From Carallia brachiata (lineage: Eukaryota; Streptophyta; Magnoliopsida; Malpighiales; Rhizophoraceae): a DNA stretch of 64,000 nucleotides. The stretch is taken from contig JADCRB010000084.1 in the NCBI GenBank assembly GCA_021464245.1, forward strand, positions 201,615-265,614. The letters are read 5' to 3'. The notes under the pieces were generated by a model. It made no database searches and was not told the DNA's origin. It saw only the letters and a list, made by a program, of their open reading frames with translations. Both the position numbers and the translations under genes were made by a program. Shown here piece by piece: positions 20,400-33,400 of this stretch (positions within the stretch are counted from its first letter, which is position 1; every line of letters begins with the position of its first letter).

Positions 20400-23300
20400 G
20401 TATATTCTACGGCATCAGAAAATCAAGAAGCGTTGAATTTGTTCAGTTTCTTGGTCGAAGAGATGAAAGACAACAGAGTTTGGGCAATGTTTGTCTGCGA
20501 AATTTTCCTTTTATTATTGTTATTATTTTTTTGCATTCTTTTTCTTCTTTTACTGCAAAAAAAAAAAAAAAACAGTAGATTTCCTCTTGTACTTTTCCTT
20601 CTGAGTTATGTTGCAGATTAGGCACGAAGGAGGAACTGATGGTGATGTTTAAAAACAAATTTGACAATTAACATATTTATCTATCATCAATCGAACACAA
20701 AGCATCTAAATCAACATCAAGATGTAGTTGGCACGTGTTGGCGATAAGGGAAATCTCAGCCTTCTTTCATAATGGTTAGTTATATAATGAAAAGGCGGGA
20801 GCAGCCCCAGAAGCCTCAGAATGACAAAATTCTATCATGATATTGAGAATATTAATATTAAATAAGTAACTATTCACTCGAGTTTTTTTTTAATTTAGGC
20901 TCCCATACCAGTTAAATCCTCTTATTTATTTTATTTTTATTTTTTATGGTTTTGAATTTTGATAGTATGTTAACAAGAATTGGGTGTTTCATAAATGAGT
21001 CTTTGAAATATGGGCAGCGTAAGTTCCTAGCTGAGTATGTTGATGGAAAACTTGGCTTCACGTTATAAAGTATCTATCGATATCAAACAGCTCCACTTGT
21101 GTTATTTGAAACCCAAATGCGGTTATCATAGATGCTTGTTTTTTTAAGGGGATTTTTTTTTCGATATTGTGAAACGCCTTGGTGACAATAAGAGACACAT
21201 GCAAATGTGCATTGGCAACTTTAGATTCTTTGATGAACAAGTAATTGCTTATGCTATCTTGTTTCTGTCCAGCTCTATTATATTGCTTTCATAGTTACTA
21301 ACAGTCTCTCTTCGTCTAGAACCTTGGTTACAGGAGCTTTAAATGGACACTAAGCTAGGTGCTGAAGGTTTTCATTGGTTGTCAAGGTAACTTCTGGATC
21401 TAGTGACTTTCTAATGCTTCTCATTCAGCTATCATTGCAATGATGGTTTTAGTGCTTAAATTTGTGCTTTTAAAATTCTTGGCGCATTTATGTATTATTG
21501 TAACTTTGGTTGTCAAGATATCAGATGCTTGACAAGGAGCCAAAGCATGCATTTATATTTGTGTGCGTAGTTTTGTTCTTGAACTCTTTGTAAGAGATGC
21601 TTTAGTCCTAGTTCATTAACATATAGGTAATCATTCCTTATTGGTTAGAAACTAAGAGAGGTTCAGGAGCCAGCTTTAGCAGTTGTTCGGGAGGAATTAA
21701 GGAAGCCTCTCAGACTTTATGAGGTGCCTTGTTTGATTACGTGGATGGCTTGTGTTTGGCACCTGCATCCACACCTTCATGGGCTTTTTTGTGGCTGATA
21801 GGACTCTGCACAAATTTGACTTGCTTTATTGGAATTTTTTGAATCTGCGAAACGATTTTGATATAGGTGGCATCTAAAGTAGGCCTAAAGGGTGTGTTAA
21901 GAGTATATAGTCCCACTTTGGTAAAGTATACTTAGCTCGCATACCATGCCAAATAATGCTATGGAAAAGCTGGGCTATAGTTGTCCCTTGTTTTTATTTA
22001 TTTCAGACATTTGTGGTTTTTGAAAGGCAAGTTTTACATTGTTTAAATGCTGCCCAACCTCTTCTTATGTTTTTTAAGTTCTCTGTTTTTTTGGGGTGTT
22101 TGAGTTGTTCATGCCCTGGTTCCTTTTTTTGTTTATCAAGTGTTTGAGTTCCTTCCTATTGGTCTTTTCTTGTAGGTGTAAAATTTGAACTGTTTTCTAT
22201 TCTCTATTTGCACTTAGAGCAGCCCTACACTACTGACATGGTCAATACTTGACAGCAGATATTGGGACTGCAACAGACGATATAGTTCCCCACAAGCGTG
22301 CATTTCTGAACTTGGTGACAAACAAGTATCAAGGCTGTCATTTTAAAGGTGCATGAGGATTATGTCCCCTTTGTATAGACGTTGGTGAATCTTCTCCTGA
22401 AAGTTTCCTTTTTAAAACCAAATTCTTCCCTTTAAATTTGATGCTTCCTTTCTTAAATCATTTACCACTGATATTTGGGTTAATTTCAAATCATAGACTA
22501 TGATTTGTACAACTATAATATTTTATGCTTGGAGCAACAACTGTTGCTTATAATATTCAGTATGCTCCGGGTTGGTGACTCATTGGTCCTTTAGTCTGCT
22601 TATATGTCTAGGAGTTATGCATTGATGAAAACTTTTAGATACCTTGTTTTGCTTCACTTGTGCTATTCCTACTGAACTTTTCTGCTGTTGATGGAACATT
22701 TGAACATCTGCTATTCCTACTGAACTTTTCTGTCGTTGCAATATCTGAACTTAAACAAACTGGATTCTTTTTAATTTTCGGCCTCAACGTAGCACCCAAA
22801 ATAGTGGGATTCAGCCTTTTGAAGTTATCAAAGAAGAAGGAAGCTATTTATTATGTTGCACATCTTGATGTGTTTGAAAGCCCTTAAACAATACTTAAAC
22901 AAATTGGATTTCATTTTTTCTTTTTCTTTTTTGCCTCACTGATGGCACCCAAAAGGGAGGGGTTGAGCCTTTTCAATATTGGCAGCAATCGGAAAGGTAG
23001 TACAGTACTTTTAATTGTGATGTAATGTTGAAAATAGGCAACAATGCTTCTTCCCCTCTTCTCAGTTTCCCCACATGCCCTTACACTTGCTTGGTCAGCG
23101 TGAGTACTTTGGAGAGGTCTGGAGAAGCTTGTGGATGTTAGGAAAGAAGAAAGAAGCTTTTTGTAATAAATGCACATCTTGATAGGTGTTTGAAAGCCCT
23201 TGCGTGGCTTCAACTGCTTCTTCTCAATGCTTAATATTGTGAAACCAGGTGAGTGGCTGTTTTGTCTCATCTGTGTTAGATTAATCTTAAATGCTTGTTA

Positions 23301-23420
23301 AAACTTTTTCTTTCTTAAGATGCTAGAGGAATCCTTGAACGTATTAGAACTGTTCTGCTTGGTGCGCTTGATGTGGAATTTTTAAGAAAAGAGAAAAATC
23401 GTCTATGAAGTAATTCATGA
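20400..23420 (+). pseudogene. Family X block 1 (degenerate)
   Basis: No long frame, but the block aligns with 43,740-47,660. Shared landmarks in the same order: gccttggtgacaataagaga (21,178), the caggagctttaaatggacac junction (21,331), cagctatcattgcaatgatgg (21,426), ggtgcatctaaag-type spacers, the gacagcagatattggga exon edge (22,250), ggattatgtcccctttgta (22,356) and a final open island (23,325-23,408) ending LLGALDVEF. I do not recognise the gene. Lengths between landmarks match other blocks to within a few hundred bases, so introns were duplicated with exons. Confidence 0.6.
23325..23408 (+). pseudogene. Family X 3' exon-like island, block 1
   Basis: Reads RGILERIRTVLLGALDVEF before a stop. 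The counterpart at 47,555-47,665 reads KGFLENIKTTLLGVLDVEF and stays open for 17 more codons. Conservative replacements between the two suggest former coding function. Family unknown. Confidence 0.45.
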
Positions 23421-23599
23421 CTGCTCATCGCGAACCTACTGAAATAACATTTTAGTGCTATTTGGAATAGTTTCTGCCAAAATTTATATCTAAAAATTTA
23501 AATATGTGTGCTCTAATGATATGAAACAAATTATTTAGACTAAATATAATTTTTAGGACATGATAACTTAGTAAGAAAAATCGATCATAAAATAGAAAC

Positions 23600-23890
23600 A
23601 ACTAATTCAATCTCCATTAGTCTTAACGACTTTTGATTAGATGATTATTCATGAGTCCTGAATCCTTGCCAATATCGCTATTATTTGATCTTCGCTAGGG
23701 AGAGCCTACTGGTTTGCGATGTCACAGGATCGAAGCGCAATGTCTTGAGTATCTCCCACTCTTAACCTGCTAATCTTGGAAGCTTCCTTCTCCTCCGGCT
23801 ATATGAGAACGGCTAATCTTAACCTGGGCAATGTCAAACTGCTCTAGCCCTGCAATCAAACATTTATGCGAAAGGCTAAATTAAATTTGC
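23600..23890 (-). pseudogene. Relic of the RNA methyltransferase gene 3' end
   Basis: Aligns with 49,980-50,310, the last exon and 3' flank of the intact methyltransferase gene. On the minus strand the frame LKTLRFDPVTSQTS, then AKIK and a stop, matches the intact PKTLRFDPVTSQTSGLF and AKIKKLDS end. An upstream TAA and small indels disable it. It follows family X block 1 directly, as the intact gene follows block 4, with about 2.3 kb of the spacer missing here. Confidence 0.85.
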
Positions 23891-23914
23891 TCTTATAATA
23901 TAATATGAGAACAT

Positions 23915-25135
23915 TACGGAGATAAGCATCAAAACAGTTCTAAAACTTTAAGAATTTTTTCAATTGAGTCCTATATCTTTTAATCTTTTCAAATTAGTCC
24001 TATATCTTTGCAATCCCTTTCAATTAAATACATATTTAGATGGAATTATGGTCAACACGTTAAGTAGCCAATTTAACTAACGGAAATACGGTTTAAAAAA
24101 TGAAAATTGCTGAATATGGAAAAAAATCCCCCAAATACTCTTTCTTCCAGTGTTGAAGAAAAAGAAAATTCCCTTTTATTACACCGAATTATAGATTTTG
24201 ATTAAAACCCTTTCATCAGATTCCTTTTTCTTCAGCCAAGGTTTGAGTGTCTGTGAAATCTACTAATGTACGTTTCTTAGGGTCTTGCAGCGGTGCATTA
24301 AAGACAAAACGGCGAGATAGCGACATCGGGGAACCAACCGCATATTGACGACACAGAACGGAGAATCAAAGGTTGGTGGGCCTTACGTTGTTCGAAGTTG
24401 GACGGTGGAGGGATGGAACAGCGGCAGCGCGAGGTTGAGGCAGGGGCTTTGGGCAGCCATTTTGATCTTTTTTCGGCGAGATTTCGGCGCATGGTGACCG
24501 GAATCGTATGGATAGGCACATGGAGGTTCAGGGAGGTCAACTCTTAGAAGGCATTGGTGACTGGCGGTCGGAGGCGACGACGAGTGTGGCGGTGTCCTAG
24601 TGAGCCTGCGGTGGCAGAGAAAAATAGTAGTTGTTAAAGCTTTTTTCTAGTGTTTTGTGTTATTTTTGGAAAGAGTTTTCTTTAGGTCGTGATTTGACAA
24701 GGCAATGAAAATAGGAATTAGTTTTTGATCATTGTATTTTTTTGTGATTGAAGAACAATGACAATTTCAGCTTATATAATTAATTTTGAGTCCTGATTTC
24801 TCTTGTTAATCATTACTATAGAGATGTTGAATCTTAGAAGAAGAGAAAACTCACAGAATTGAGATCTGAGGTGGCTAAAGGAACAAATTAGGAGGTTGGA
24901 AATTTATTTTCTTAGGCCAACCTTAATGATCAAAAGTATTTGGGGATTTTTTTTTTTTTTGCGTATTTGGTGTTTTTTTTTCCAGACCAAATTTCTGTTG
25001 GTTAGAAAAGCTACTTAACGTATTTGTGTCAAATGTGTACTTAATTGGAATAAATTTGAAAGGTATAGGACTAATTTAAAATAACTAAAAGATAGAACTG
25101 AATTAAAAAAATGCATAAAGGTTTATTCACTTTTC
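23915..25135. mobile_element. Long-TIR Mutator-like element
   Basis: The left arm (about 23,920-24,080: gttctaaaactttaag, gagtcctatatctttt, gtcaacacgttaagtagcc) recurs inverted at about 24,990-25,130 (aaaagctacttaacg, ggtataggactaattt, aaaggtttattcac). Arms are diverged. The interior (about 24,280-24,640) is markedly GC-richer and on the minus strand has an 80-codon frame without recognised homology, so captured host sequence (Pack-MULE style) is possible. No transposase seen. Target duplication not clear. Confidence 0.7.
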
Positions 25136-25249
25136 AATTTTCAATCATGAAACGGTCACAAAACCGCATCCTTGAAGGAAATTCCTCCTATAACGCGGAT
25201 GTGTGCATTATTTTAATTTAAAAATAAGTTAATTGAATCGCCTAACGGC

Positions 25250-25257
25250 TATATAAA
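25250..25257 (+). promoter_or_regulatory. TATA box of family X leader, block 2
   Basis: TATATAAA follows cgcctaacggc. The block 3 leader has TATAAA (34,820) after the similar aacctaacgtctc. Both sit 40-60 bp before the shared ttatgccctctaattaat leader, so the pair looks like one duplicated core promoter. Confidence 0.55.
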
Positions 25258-25353
25258 CAAACACCCAGACCCCACTCTCAGTTTCGGATCAATTCAGTGG
25301 CTTTCCATTATGCCCTCTAATTAATTAACTTCTTCTATTTCCCTCCTCTCTTC

Positions 25354-25373
25354 CTCTCTCTCTCTCTCTCTCT
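25354..25373. repeat. (CT)n microsatellite in family X leader
   Basis: About ten CT units. Equivalent CT-rich runs occur in the other two leaders (34,895-34,920 and 40,433-40,463), so CT length varies between paralogues. Confidence 0.9.
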
Positions 25374-28300
25374 GACATCCGATTTGGCCAGTTTCTTTGT
25401 TCAAGATTGATGCATCTCTTTTCCAGTATCTTTCTTTCTTCCCTTCCTATAATAATTGTTATTGCAACCGACTCAAGTCCCACTTACAAGAAATCACCCC
25501 CGCATAATATCATCAAGGTCCCGCGCTCGTTATACCCATTTTAGCGGTAATTCTCGTACTTTGTTTACGTTTTTTTTGTTCTTTTGTCTGTCTACTTGTT
25601 TTCTTTTTTATGATTCTTTGCAGAATTTTTTTTTTTCTGTCTACTGATAATTCCTGATTGTCTTTTTTCGCCGTAACGGAAACTGCGGCCCTAACGCGCT
25701 GGGAATTGAAGACCCATGGGCAGGCTGCGGTAGCCGGCGGCGTCTCAAGGCGGGGAGATGGTGGCTAAGATGTTGTGCTTTGAAGACAGAGCGGAGCTTC
25801 CTTTTCTTTTTCTCTGTTTTTTTTTCTTTTTTAAGTTAAAAAAAAAATCTATCCAATCTACTATTTATATTTCTATTTTTCTACCTATTTTTTCTTTTTT
25901 TGAATCTCCAATTCCTCTGCTAACCTCTTATCGCCTTTCTTGACAGTAATTGTGCGCTTCTTCTATGGGCTGTGAACAGAGGCTGTAGTTAACCACTAAT
26001 TCTTATCCGTTCTCAAATCTTTTTGTGTAATTAGTCTCTAATTTTGCTTTGTAGTTCAATCTCGACTTCTCTTTCTATTTTTCTTTCTCTCTCTCTCTTT
26101 TTTTTTTTTTTTTCTTTGTTTATTTGTCCCAATTTTTTCTCGAAAGCAATCTTGTTTTTTGGTAGATGTCTGCCATTACTAATTCTTGGTCTGTGAAATT
26201 GCGCTAATTCTACTTTATTTGTCTCAGCCAGATGGGTGCTATGAGTCTTTTTGGGAATGCCTTGAATTAACCAACTGGTGTCAACTTCCATGGTGATATC
26301 AATTGTCCTTCTTGTTGGTTTTTCTGGAAAGGAAGAGACTTCGCCGCTCCATTTATGGAAGCAATCTCCTTGTGCTAGCTCTTGTAGCGAAACTGGTGGA
26401 ACAGTCAGAAAAGTAATAGCTTACCAAAAATAATGTTTTTGCCCATTTTTTTGTTCTTTTCTTTTTTTTTTTGTTTCCAGTGGTGGAACAGCCAAAAAAA
26501 AAAAAAAAAAAAAGAAGTCTATAAGTGATGTAAATTGCTTGAATAAATAGAAAATCAACATTAATTATCTCTCTTTTTCTTTGTGTGTTTTCCAGATTTC
26601 CTAGACATTATTTCACAAATCCACATGTAGAAGGGGAAGGGACCAGTAATAAGGAATGTTGTCTTTTTATGCTCAATCTTTCCTTTTTACTTTTCCACCT
26701 TTTTCTCTCCTTATTTAATACTTTTAAACTGAAATTTTCAGGAAGCTACTTCTATAGATGCTGCTTCTAAAGAACCGAGAGATATGATGATTTCAATTCA
26801 AGTGAGTCATTCTTTTAACTAAATTCATTACTTAACTCAAAGTTTAATACTTTTTGCAGAAGGAAATGTTTGTTCAATTGAGCAGTTTTATTGGAATGCG
26901 TTTTGGGTTTGATGGGTTTGGTGCTTACTGTTAACAGTGTTAATTATTCTGGTTAGAGTTTGTTCAAAAAGCATTTAAAGCTGCGTTTGATACAAAAACA
27001 GAGGATTCGTATCTATCATGTCAGTGACTATATTGGAGGGTGAAAGTTCATTTTTGTGCTTGTTCAGATATTCCATATATGCGGCCATTTATGTAAAGAT
27101 CAAAACCAACTTATGTTTTCTTCTTATGTGTTAAACTCCGCTGTACTTTTTTTTCGCGCGGGGGGAGGGGTTGGGGGGCGCGTTGGTTCTTCGGTCACAC
27201 ATTTTCTTGGAAAGATTGGTAAGTCTATACAAATCTCTCTGTTTTTTTTTTTCCTTTTTATGTTATAGTATAAAGCCTCTTCATATTTATAATTGCTTAC
27301 CAATCTACTGTTAAGAACAATAGTTTAACTGTTAAATCATCAATGGTTTGTTCTTTTTTCATGTTTTTTCAGACTTCATTGGAAACATTGTTAGAGAATG
27401 ATAATGTAGCTGGGAACAAAAAAACACTGTCACACTGATGAAGAATGGTGCCTGCTTCAAGCTTACTATCTCCTTTTGCCTTTTGTTCTCCTGTCTGAAA
27501 TTTTTTTTTACTCTGATTTTGAATCAGCGCTTAGCTGCTTACATACCAGTAATATTTTTTCTAACTAATTCTACCATCTTCTTTTGCTGATTGTTCTCCT
27601 GTCTGAAATCTTGATTTATCTGAGAACTTGGATGGTCGCAATACAAGTCAGAAATTTTTCTAACTAAATTCAATTAACTAGAATTTAATGATGTTGCCAT
27701 TTAAATTCATGTTTTGCAGGAGAATTGTGCATAGAAAGAGATTATCATCCATCACCTTAGAGGGAAGTTTTTCAAGGGCATGATGGCAATGAAGATCTTG
27801 CAAAAGTGGGAATGATGTAAAAGGTATGTGCCATACATTTTCCATTATAACACATAACTGAATCTTTTACAAATTGTTGTGTCGGTGGTCAAATGAGTTC
27901 CAAAGTGGCATTTGTTCTCTTTTGGCAGTAAAGGCATTTGTTTAAGCATTTCTTCTCTTTTGACTTTTCTAAGATTCTCAAGGGTCACTGAATTGTGATT
28001 TTGTCTGTCCTTGGAAACTTCTTCTTCAGACGAAAACAGAGACTCAACTCATGGCAGAATCTTGTCCTGGGAAATGCTTATCATTGGATTCTAAGAGTCT
28101 GATAGTTGCTTTCAACATTCTTGTAATGCGAATTCAATTCATCAATTACTGTTTAAAAGGTAAATAGAAGAGTTTTGAATTGTTTATGTTTGTGAGACCT
28201 GGGATTTTCTTATATGTTCACTTGCTAATGTTTTGCTTCTTTTTCCTGCTCGCCATGCACTTTTGATTAGTAGTTTCCAGGTTCAGCTTGGTCTTTCAGG

Positions 28301-28650
28301 TGTTATCATCACTATGCTTTCTGTCCATAAATATTTTAGCTATACCCATACTACCTATGTATAATGCATTCTCCCTTTCTGTTTCTCTCTCAAATTTCCA
28401 CGTAATTATTTTTTGTTAGATTCTCTTAGAACTTTCACTTCTGTCTAAACTATGATACTTTGAACACCTGTTTATTTGTTCCTTCTGGCTGTTCTATCGG
28501 ACTGTTTCCTGCAATATACCATGGTTGTTAATGAAGAGCTGATGGATAACAGGATTGATCCGTTCCAGTGCGTTAAAGTGCCTTTGTCTTTTGAAAGGAC
28601 CTAGTGAACTTACTTGTCTAAGCATTTTTCCTGTTTTGATTTCTCTATGC

Positions 28651-28770
28651 CTAGGATATCAATTGTGTTGTGTCTACAATCTTTTTGATGTCTGGTGCCC
28701 TCACACCTACCAAGTTCATTATGAAGTGTACACGTCTGAAAAGAAGACCTGGACTGGTTTCCTATGCAAG
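28651..28770 (+). other. Exon-like island in block 2
   Basis: Between an acceptor-like ctatgcctag and a donor-like caag/gtaact the frame YQLCCVYNLFDVW, HTYQVHYEVYTSEKKTWTG is open. The HYEVYTSEKKTW part vaguely resembles F-box-associated strands, but the match is too short for a call. Confidence 0.3.
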
Positions 28771-29650
28771 GTAACTTTTGGTTCCGCTAGATTACGTGAT
28801 TCTTATTGGTTGAGGAAAGTTTCTCTGCGCAAAGAATGGCAGTGTCTTTGAATGTAAAAATGCAAGCAGTGCATTGACATCTACCTTTAGCTGCAAAAAA
28901 TGACTATGTTATCATGTTTCTATAAGAATTTCATGCACCTATTTTATGGTTGTTCCAGTTGCTTTGGCAAACACGTAAGTTCATATCTCATCATTTTCTT
29001 CATGAATATGTTGTTTCTTCTTCATTTTTTTGTTTTCCTTTTTGTTATTTTGTTTTTTTTTTTTGTCTATATAGGTGCGCTGTATAAAGACTGATTGAGG
29101 TTTGAAGCTAAAAATCATTCCTCCCTCCTCACCTTCAGGTTTTTAAACTTTTATCTGATTGTATTATTCTTAAAAATTCGGTTCCGTTAACATTTTCTTA
29201 TTAGTGTGATGGTCGTATTGTTAGACTTGTATATTGTCTTAGGGTTGTTTGAGTAATATTTCCCAGTATGGGCTGACGTTATATCTTTTGTTAAAGGCTG
29301 CAATTACAAGTATGAATTTTAGTGTCATCATCTTTTTACCCTTTTGTCATTTGTCCTACGTTGCATCTCATAGTGCATATCTTTTATGCTGTCGGTCTTG
29401 CAAATGGGTATTTATAGGATTTGAATGGGGAGGAAATACTTCCACAACAGTTGAAAATTATTTTATAATTATATGAGGATTTGGTGGAGAAAGTCCCTTT
29501 TTTTCAATAATAATAAGGTTGGGAGATTCTGCAACTTCAGTTATGTGCACATGTGTTCTCCAATTGATTTGGTTCCTGTTTTTGAACCTGTCATGAAATA
29601 ACATGACTATTGATAGATGCAAAATTGAAACTTCCTTTGAGCCAATTTTC

Positions 29651-30434
29651 TTTAGTGTTATTAAAGAGATGGTTGATAAGAATGAAGTATTATTGAACAT
29701 TTGCAGTTTAAATGCATTTATTTTGCTTTGTCAATTGGGTTGTTATTTTGGTATCTGCATTCATGGATGGACCTTTTTTTATCAGATAGCAGAAAGAAGA
29801 AAAGCCGCAGGTGATACCAAACGCTCTGTTGAAGTCTATGGATGAATCTCAAATTGATGCTTTTAACATTTAAAAGGACAAAAAGGCATGCTAGCATCTT
29901 AACTCCCTTTTTTGTTGCTCGCCCCCTGAAATTTTGGGGGGAGGGATCCCAGTTTGCCTGTGTATTGCTACAAGTGTACGATTATGCACTATTACATTTA
30001 TTTACGTTGTTGATGTATATGACAGGACCTTTGACTTCTGCATTTAGTGTTATTAAAGAGATGGTTGATAAGAATGAAGTATTATTGAACATTTGCAGTT
30101 TAAATGCATTTATTTTGCTTTGTCAATTGAGTTGTTATTTTGGTATCTGCATTCATGGATGGACTTTTTTTGATCAGATAGCAGAAAGAAGAAAAGCCGC
30201 AGGTGATACCAAACCGCTCTGTTGAAGTCTATGGATGAATCTCAAATTGATGCTTTTAACATTTAAAAGGACAAAAAGGCATGCTAGCATCTTAACTCCC
30301 TTTTTTGTTGCTCGCCCCCTGAAATTTTTGGGGGAGGGATCCCAGTTTGCCTGTGTATTGCTACAAGTGTACGATTATGCACTATTACATTTATTTACGT
30401 TGTTGATGTATATGACAGGACCTTTGACTTCTGC
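29651..30434. repeat. 392-bp tandem duplication inside block 2
   Basis: The unit beginning tttagtgttattaaagagat starts at 29,651 and 30,043. The two units are nearly identical, with about half a dozen differences (ttgggttg/ttgagttg, aaacgctc/aaaccgctc, and run lengths in the G tract). The high identity marks it as recent relative to the surrounding decay. Each unit holds an exon-like stretch (KPQVIPNALLKSMDESQIDA in unit 1) preceded by an acceptor-like atcag. Confidence 0.92.
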
Positions 30435-33400
30435 TTTCAGTTACCACAGGGCATAACGTGTTGACAATTGAATACCATGCATGTGAATGGTTGAATATTT
30501 GTTTCACATTGGTTTAACGTCAAGTGAGATGCTCAAATTGAAAAATTGGCGCGCTATTTGTTTTATGTATCAGCCATTCATCATGAAGTCCCATTTATTT
30601 GCATTGCCAAATGATAGGCCATCAAATCTTACATATATCTTAACTGGTTACTGGCATTTTATGGTTTTCCACGGTTGGGTTCTATAAATCACTTCTACAT
30701 CATTTTTGTTGAGCTGACCTAGATCATAGTTATACTGACAATTACGTTCTCAGCTAGAAGGGCTTTGGGTAGAAGTGCAAGGTGCGGTGGCTCCTGTTTA
30801 GGTGGTAAACTCTGCAAATGTCATTTATTCCTTGCTTGAATTTGTACTTGTATCATTCATTTTGATTCAGCTTTTCCACTACCTCTCCTTGGTTGTTATG
30901 TGTCCCTTTCCTTTGTGACTGTGATTGCAGCTGGGATTTCAGGTCCTAATCGATAACAGGCCTATGAGTTAATTCCTCATTTGAGAAACAGTTTTAAAGG
31001 TTACTGCAACTATCACTTGTCCAATATACAGTTATAGTACATGCTGATAACTTTTGATGTTACATCCAGGCAATGCTGGAGATGGGTTGCCAGAAATCCT
31101 AACCTTTTGCTGTGTTTTTCATTGGTAATTGATACTGTTCTGAGGTGGAGACCCAACCTGACAAGTTACAAGGTATTGTATCACTGTTTCTATTACTTTC
31201 AGATCCTATGAAGGCTTTTTTTTTTTTTTTCTTTCTTTCAGTTAGATGTTTGTCTGTTTTCAATTCAGTCTATTAACAATAGGTGCTTCCTTTGACACGA
31301 ATCTTGTTTTTTTAGCAAGTAAAAGATCCAAGACCTACTTTGTTCTTTCCTTTTCCAGTTACATGTCCTATCAATAAGTTTGCTGAGCTGTCCGTACTTC
31401 CACTGTGAATTTAATTTGAAAATAAGAATATTTTCCTCAAGTCTTATACTGAAGCAAATGAAGCCCAGATATTAACACATCTTGATAACTTTTGGCTTAT
31501 CCTACATTTGAATTGCATTCTTATATTTGACAATATTTATAGTTGATATCTCTTATAACAAGAACTTCCATTTTAGTTCTTGTATTGTATTCCTATGCAT
31601 AGAAAATGGTAAAACGCTAGCTATTGGAAGTAGGGGCCTCATAAGGTAGTGACATAATAACTTCCAATTATATTAAAACGTCAATTATTACACGAGGTTG
31701 GAAAGGTTAACAAATTTGAACTACTGCAAGCCCTTGAAATTACAGCCAATTAAACCCCTTTGTTTGTTATTTCTGGGTTCACATATAGGTAAGTCCACTC
31801 TTTATCTCTGTTTTTCTTCCTCTTCATTTTTTTTGCTGTTATTTTCCCCCTTTTTGTGAAGAAAGAGGTATATATATAACAATTTCTTAGCACTTAAACT
31901 TTCCTCCTGCTTCTCTTGTTCAAGAAATCACGTGGTTTCACTATGTTGGACAGGAAAAAAGACATTTCCTTGAATACTCTGCAATGTATAAGTTCTAGCT
32001 CTTTTGGTTGTATTTTTGTTTCCTGGAAACTGTTACTCGACAGTTGGGTGTTAGTTTGTAAAAAATAAAGCTCCGGTAATTTCTTTATCATGTTCTTTTT
32101 CTTTTAGTGTACAACTTGTCTAGTAAATTATTCTACAACCTGTCTCTGTCATCCACTTTGTTTATAAGATTTATGTTCAAGTCACCAGTTGTGTTCTTCA
32201 CATTGCTAGCTGGTGCAAGGTGTCATATTTTATCTTTTCCGTTAGTTCTAGAGCCTCATATGGGTAAGTCTACTCATTTAGTCTTTACCTCTCTTCTCTC
32301 TCTCTCTTTTTTTTTTTTTCGTGAAAAAAGAGCTGATTATAACATAGATAGTTTTGCCTAATACTAAGCACCCAAACTTCCCTCATGTTTTTCTTATTCA
32401 AGAAATCATGACATAGATTATCCTATGAAATCTTGCCTTTTTTTTTTTTTGGGAATACACCATATGAAAATAATCTACTTTCGGTTAAGGCAATTAAATT
32501 TGCGCTAGATATACAATCAAGTCTCCTCATCCTGCCATACCTGTGTCAATATTGGGAATTAAGAGACCATTATTTGTGTTTATTTAACACCCACCTTGCT
32601 TTTTTGTTGGATGACCTTGTTTGTTGACGGATTGGTGTAGGTGTCTTTTGCTTGTGGATACTTTGTTTTCTCACAGTGGCTTTCCATTTCCAAATATGTA
32701 AGATCACAAGTCCTACAAGCTTGTTGAATGAAAAAAATTGCAAATTATAATTCTGAGTTAGTAATCAATTCAAAATTTCCTGACAAAAATTATATTGAAG
32801 TTGGCCGGCCTAAAAAAGGAATGGAATGACATGTATAATTGTCCAAAATTTTCTATGCCAGGTGTTGTTGTATGTAGTGTTTTGATGTGTTTTGTTTAAT
32901 TTCTTAGGACAATGAAACAGGAAACTAAAGCTGGGAACAATGCTCTCAAATGCAGCAATCTCATCTATTAGGTTTCAATTTGCCTACATTGCTTTATGGT
33001 ACCATAAAATTGGTTCATAAGCCAAGTAACCATCATTGCAGAATATTTTTGATGGTTTCAATACATGGAAACACTGAAATCACTTTAGATTGCTGTTGGT
33101 TACATTCTAGGCTGCTGCAACATGTCACATTCACATTCCTAGTTGCTAAATTTGCTGCATGGTTCTTTGCTACTGCACTTTATTTTTGCTGTTACTGATT
33201 CTTTGCTGGGATTGGATTAGTTGATTGGTCATTTTCAGCCTCCTTTGTTGACTTTCAAGATGGTTTAGCTTGCTGTGAAGGAAGGTGCTGCTGTTGGAGT
33301 TGTTTTGGCCCTGCTGAAGCTGCTTGTTTTGTTCCTCTATTGTTGCTGGTGCTGCTGGCTAGCTGATGGAGCTGCTTCATTGGTGCTGCTGGAATTGTTT

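Noticed and set aside
22911..23270. 119-codon minus-strand ORF
   Set aside because: Lies across a family X island that is oriented plus and matches 47 kb; ends in a poly-lysine from a T tract; no conserved frame in the paralogous block.
29842..30456. ORFs of 127 and 73 codons repeated in the 392-bp duplication
   Set aside because: The frames arise because the unit is duplicated; they run through splice-like sites and the G run, and differ at frame-changing indels.
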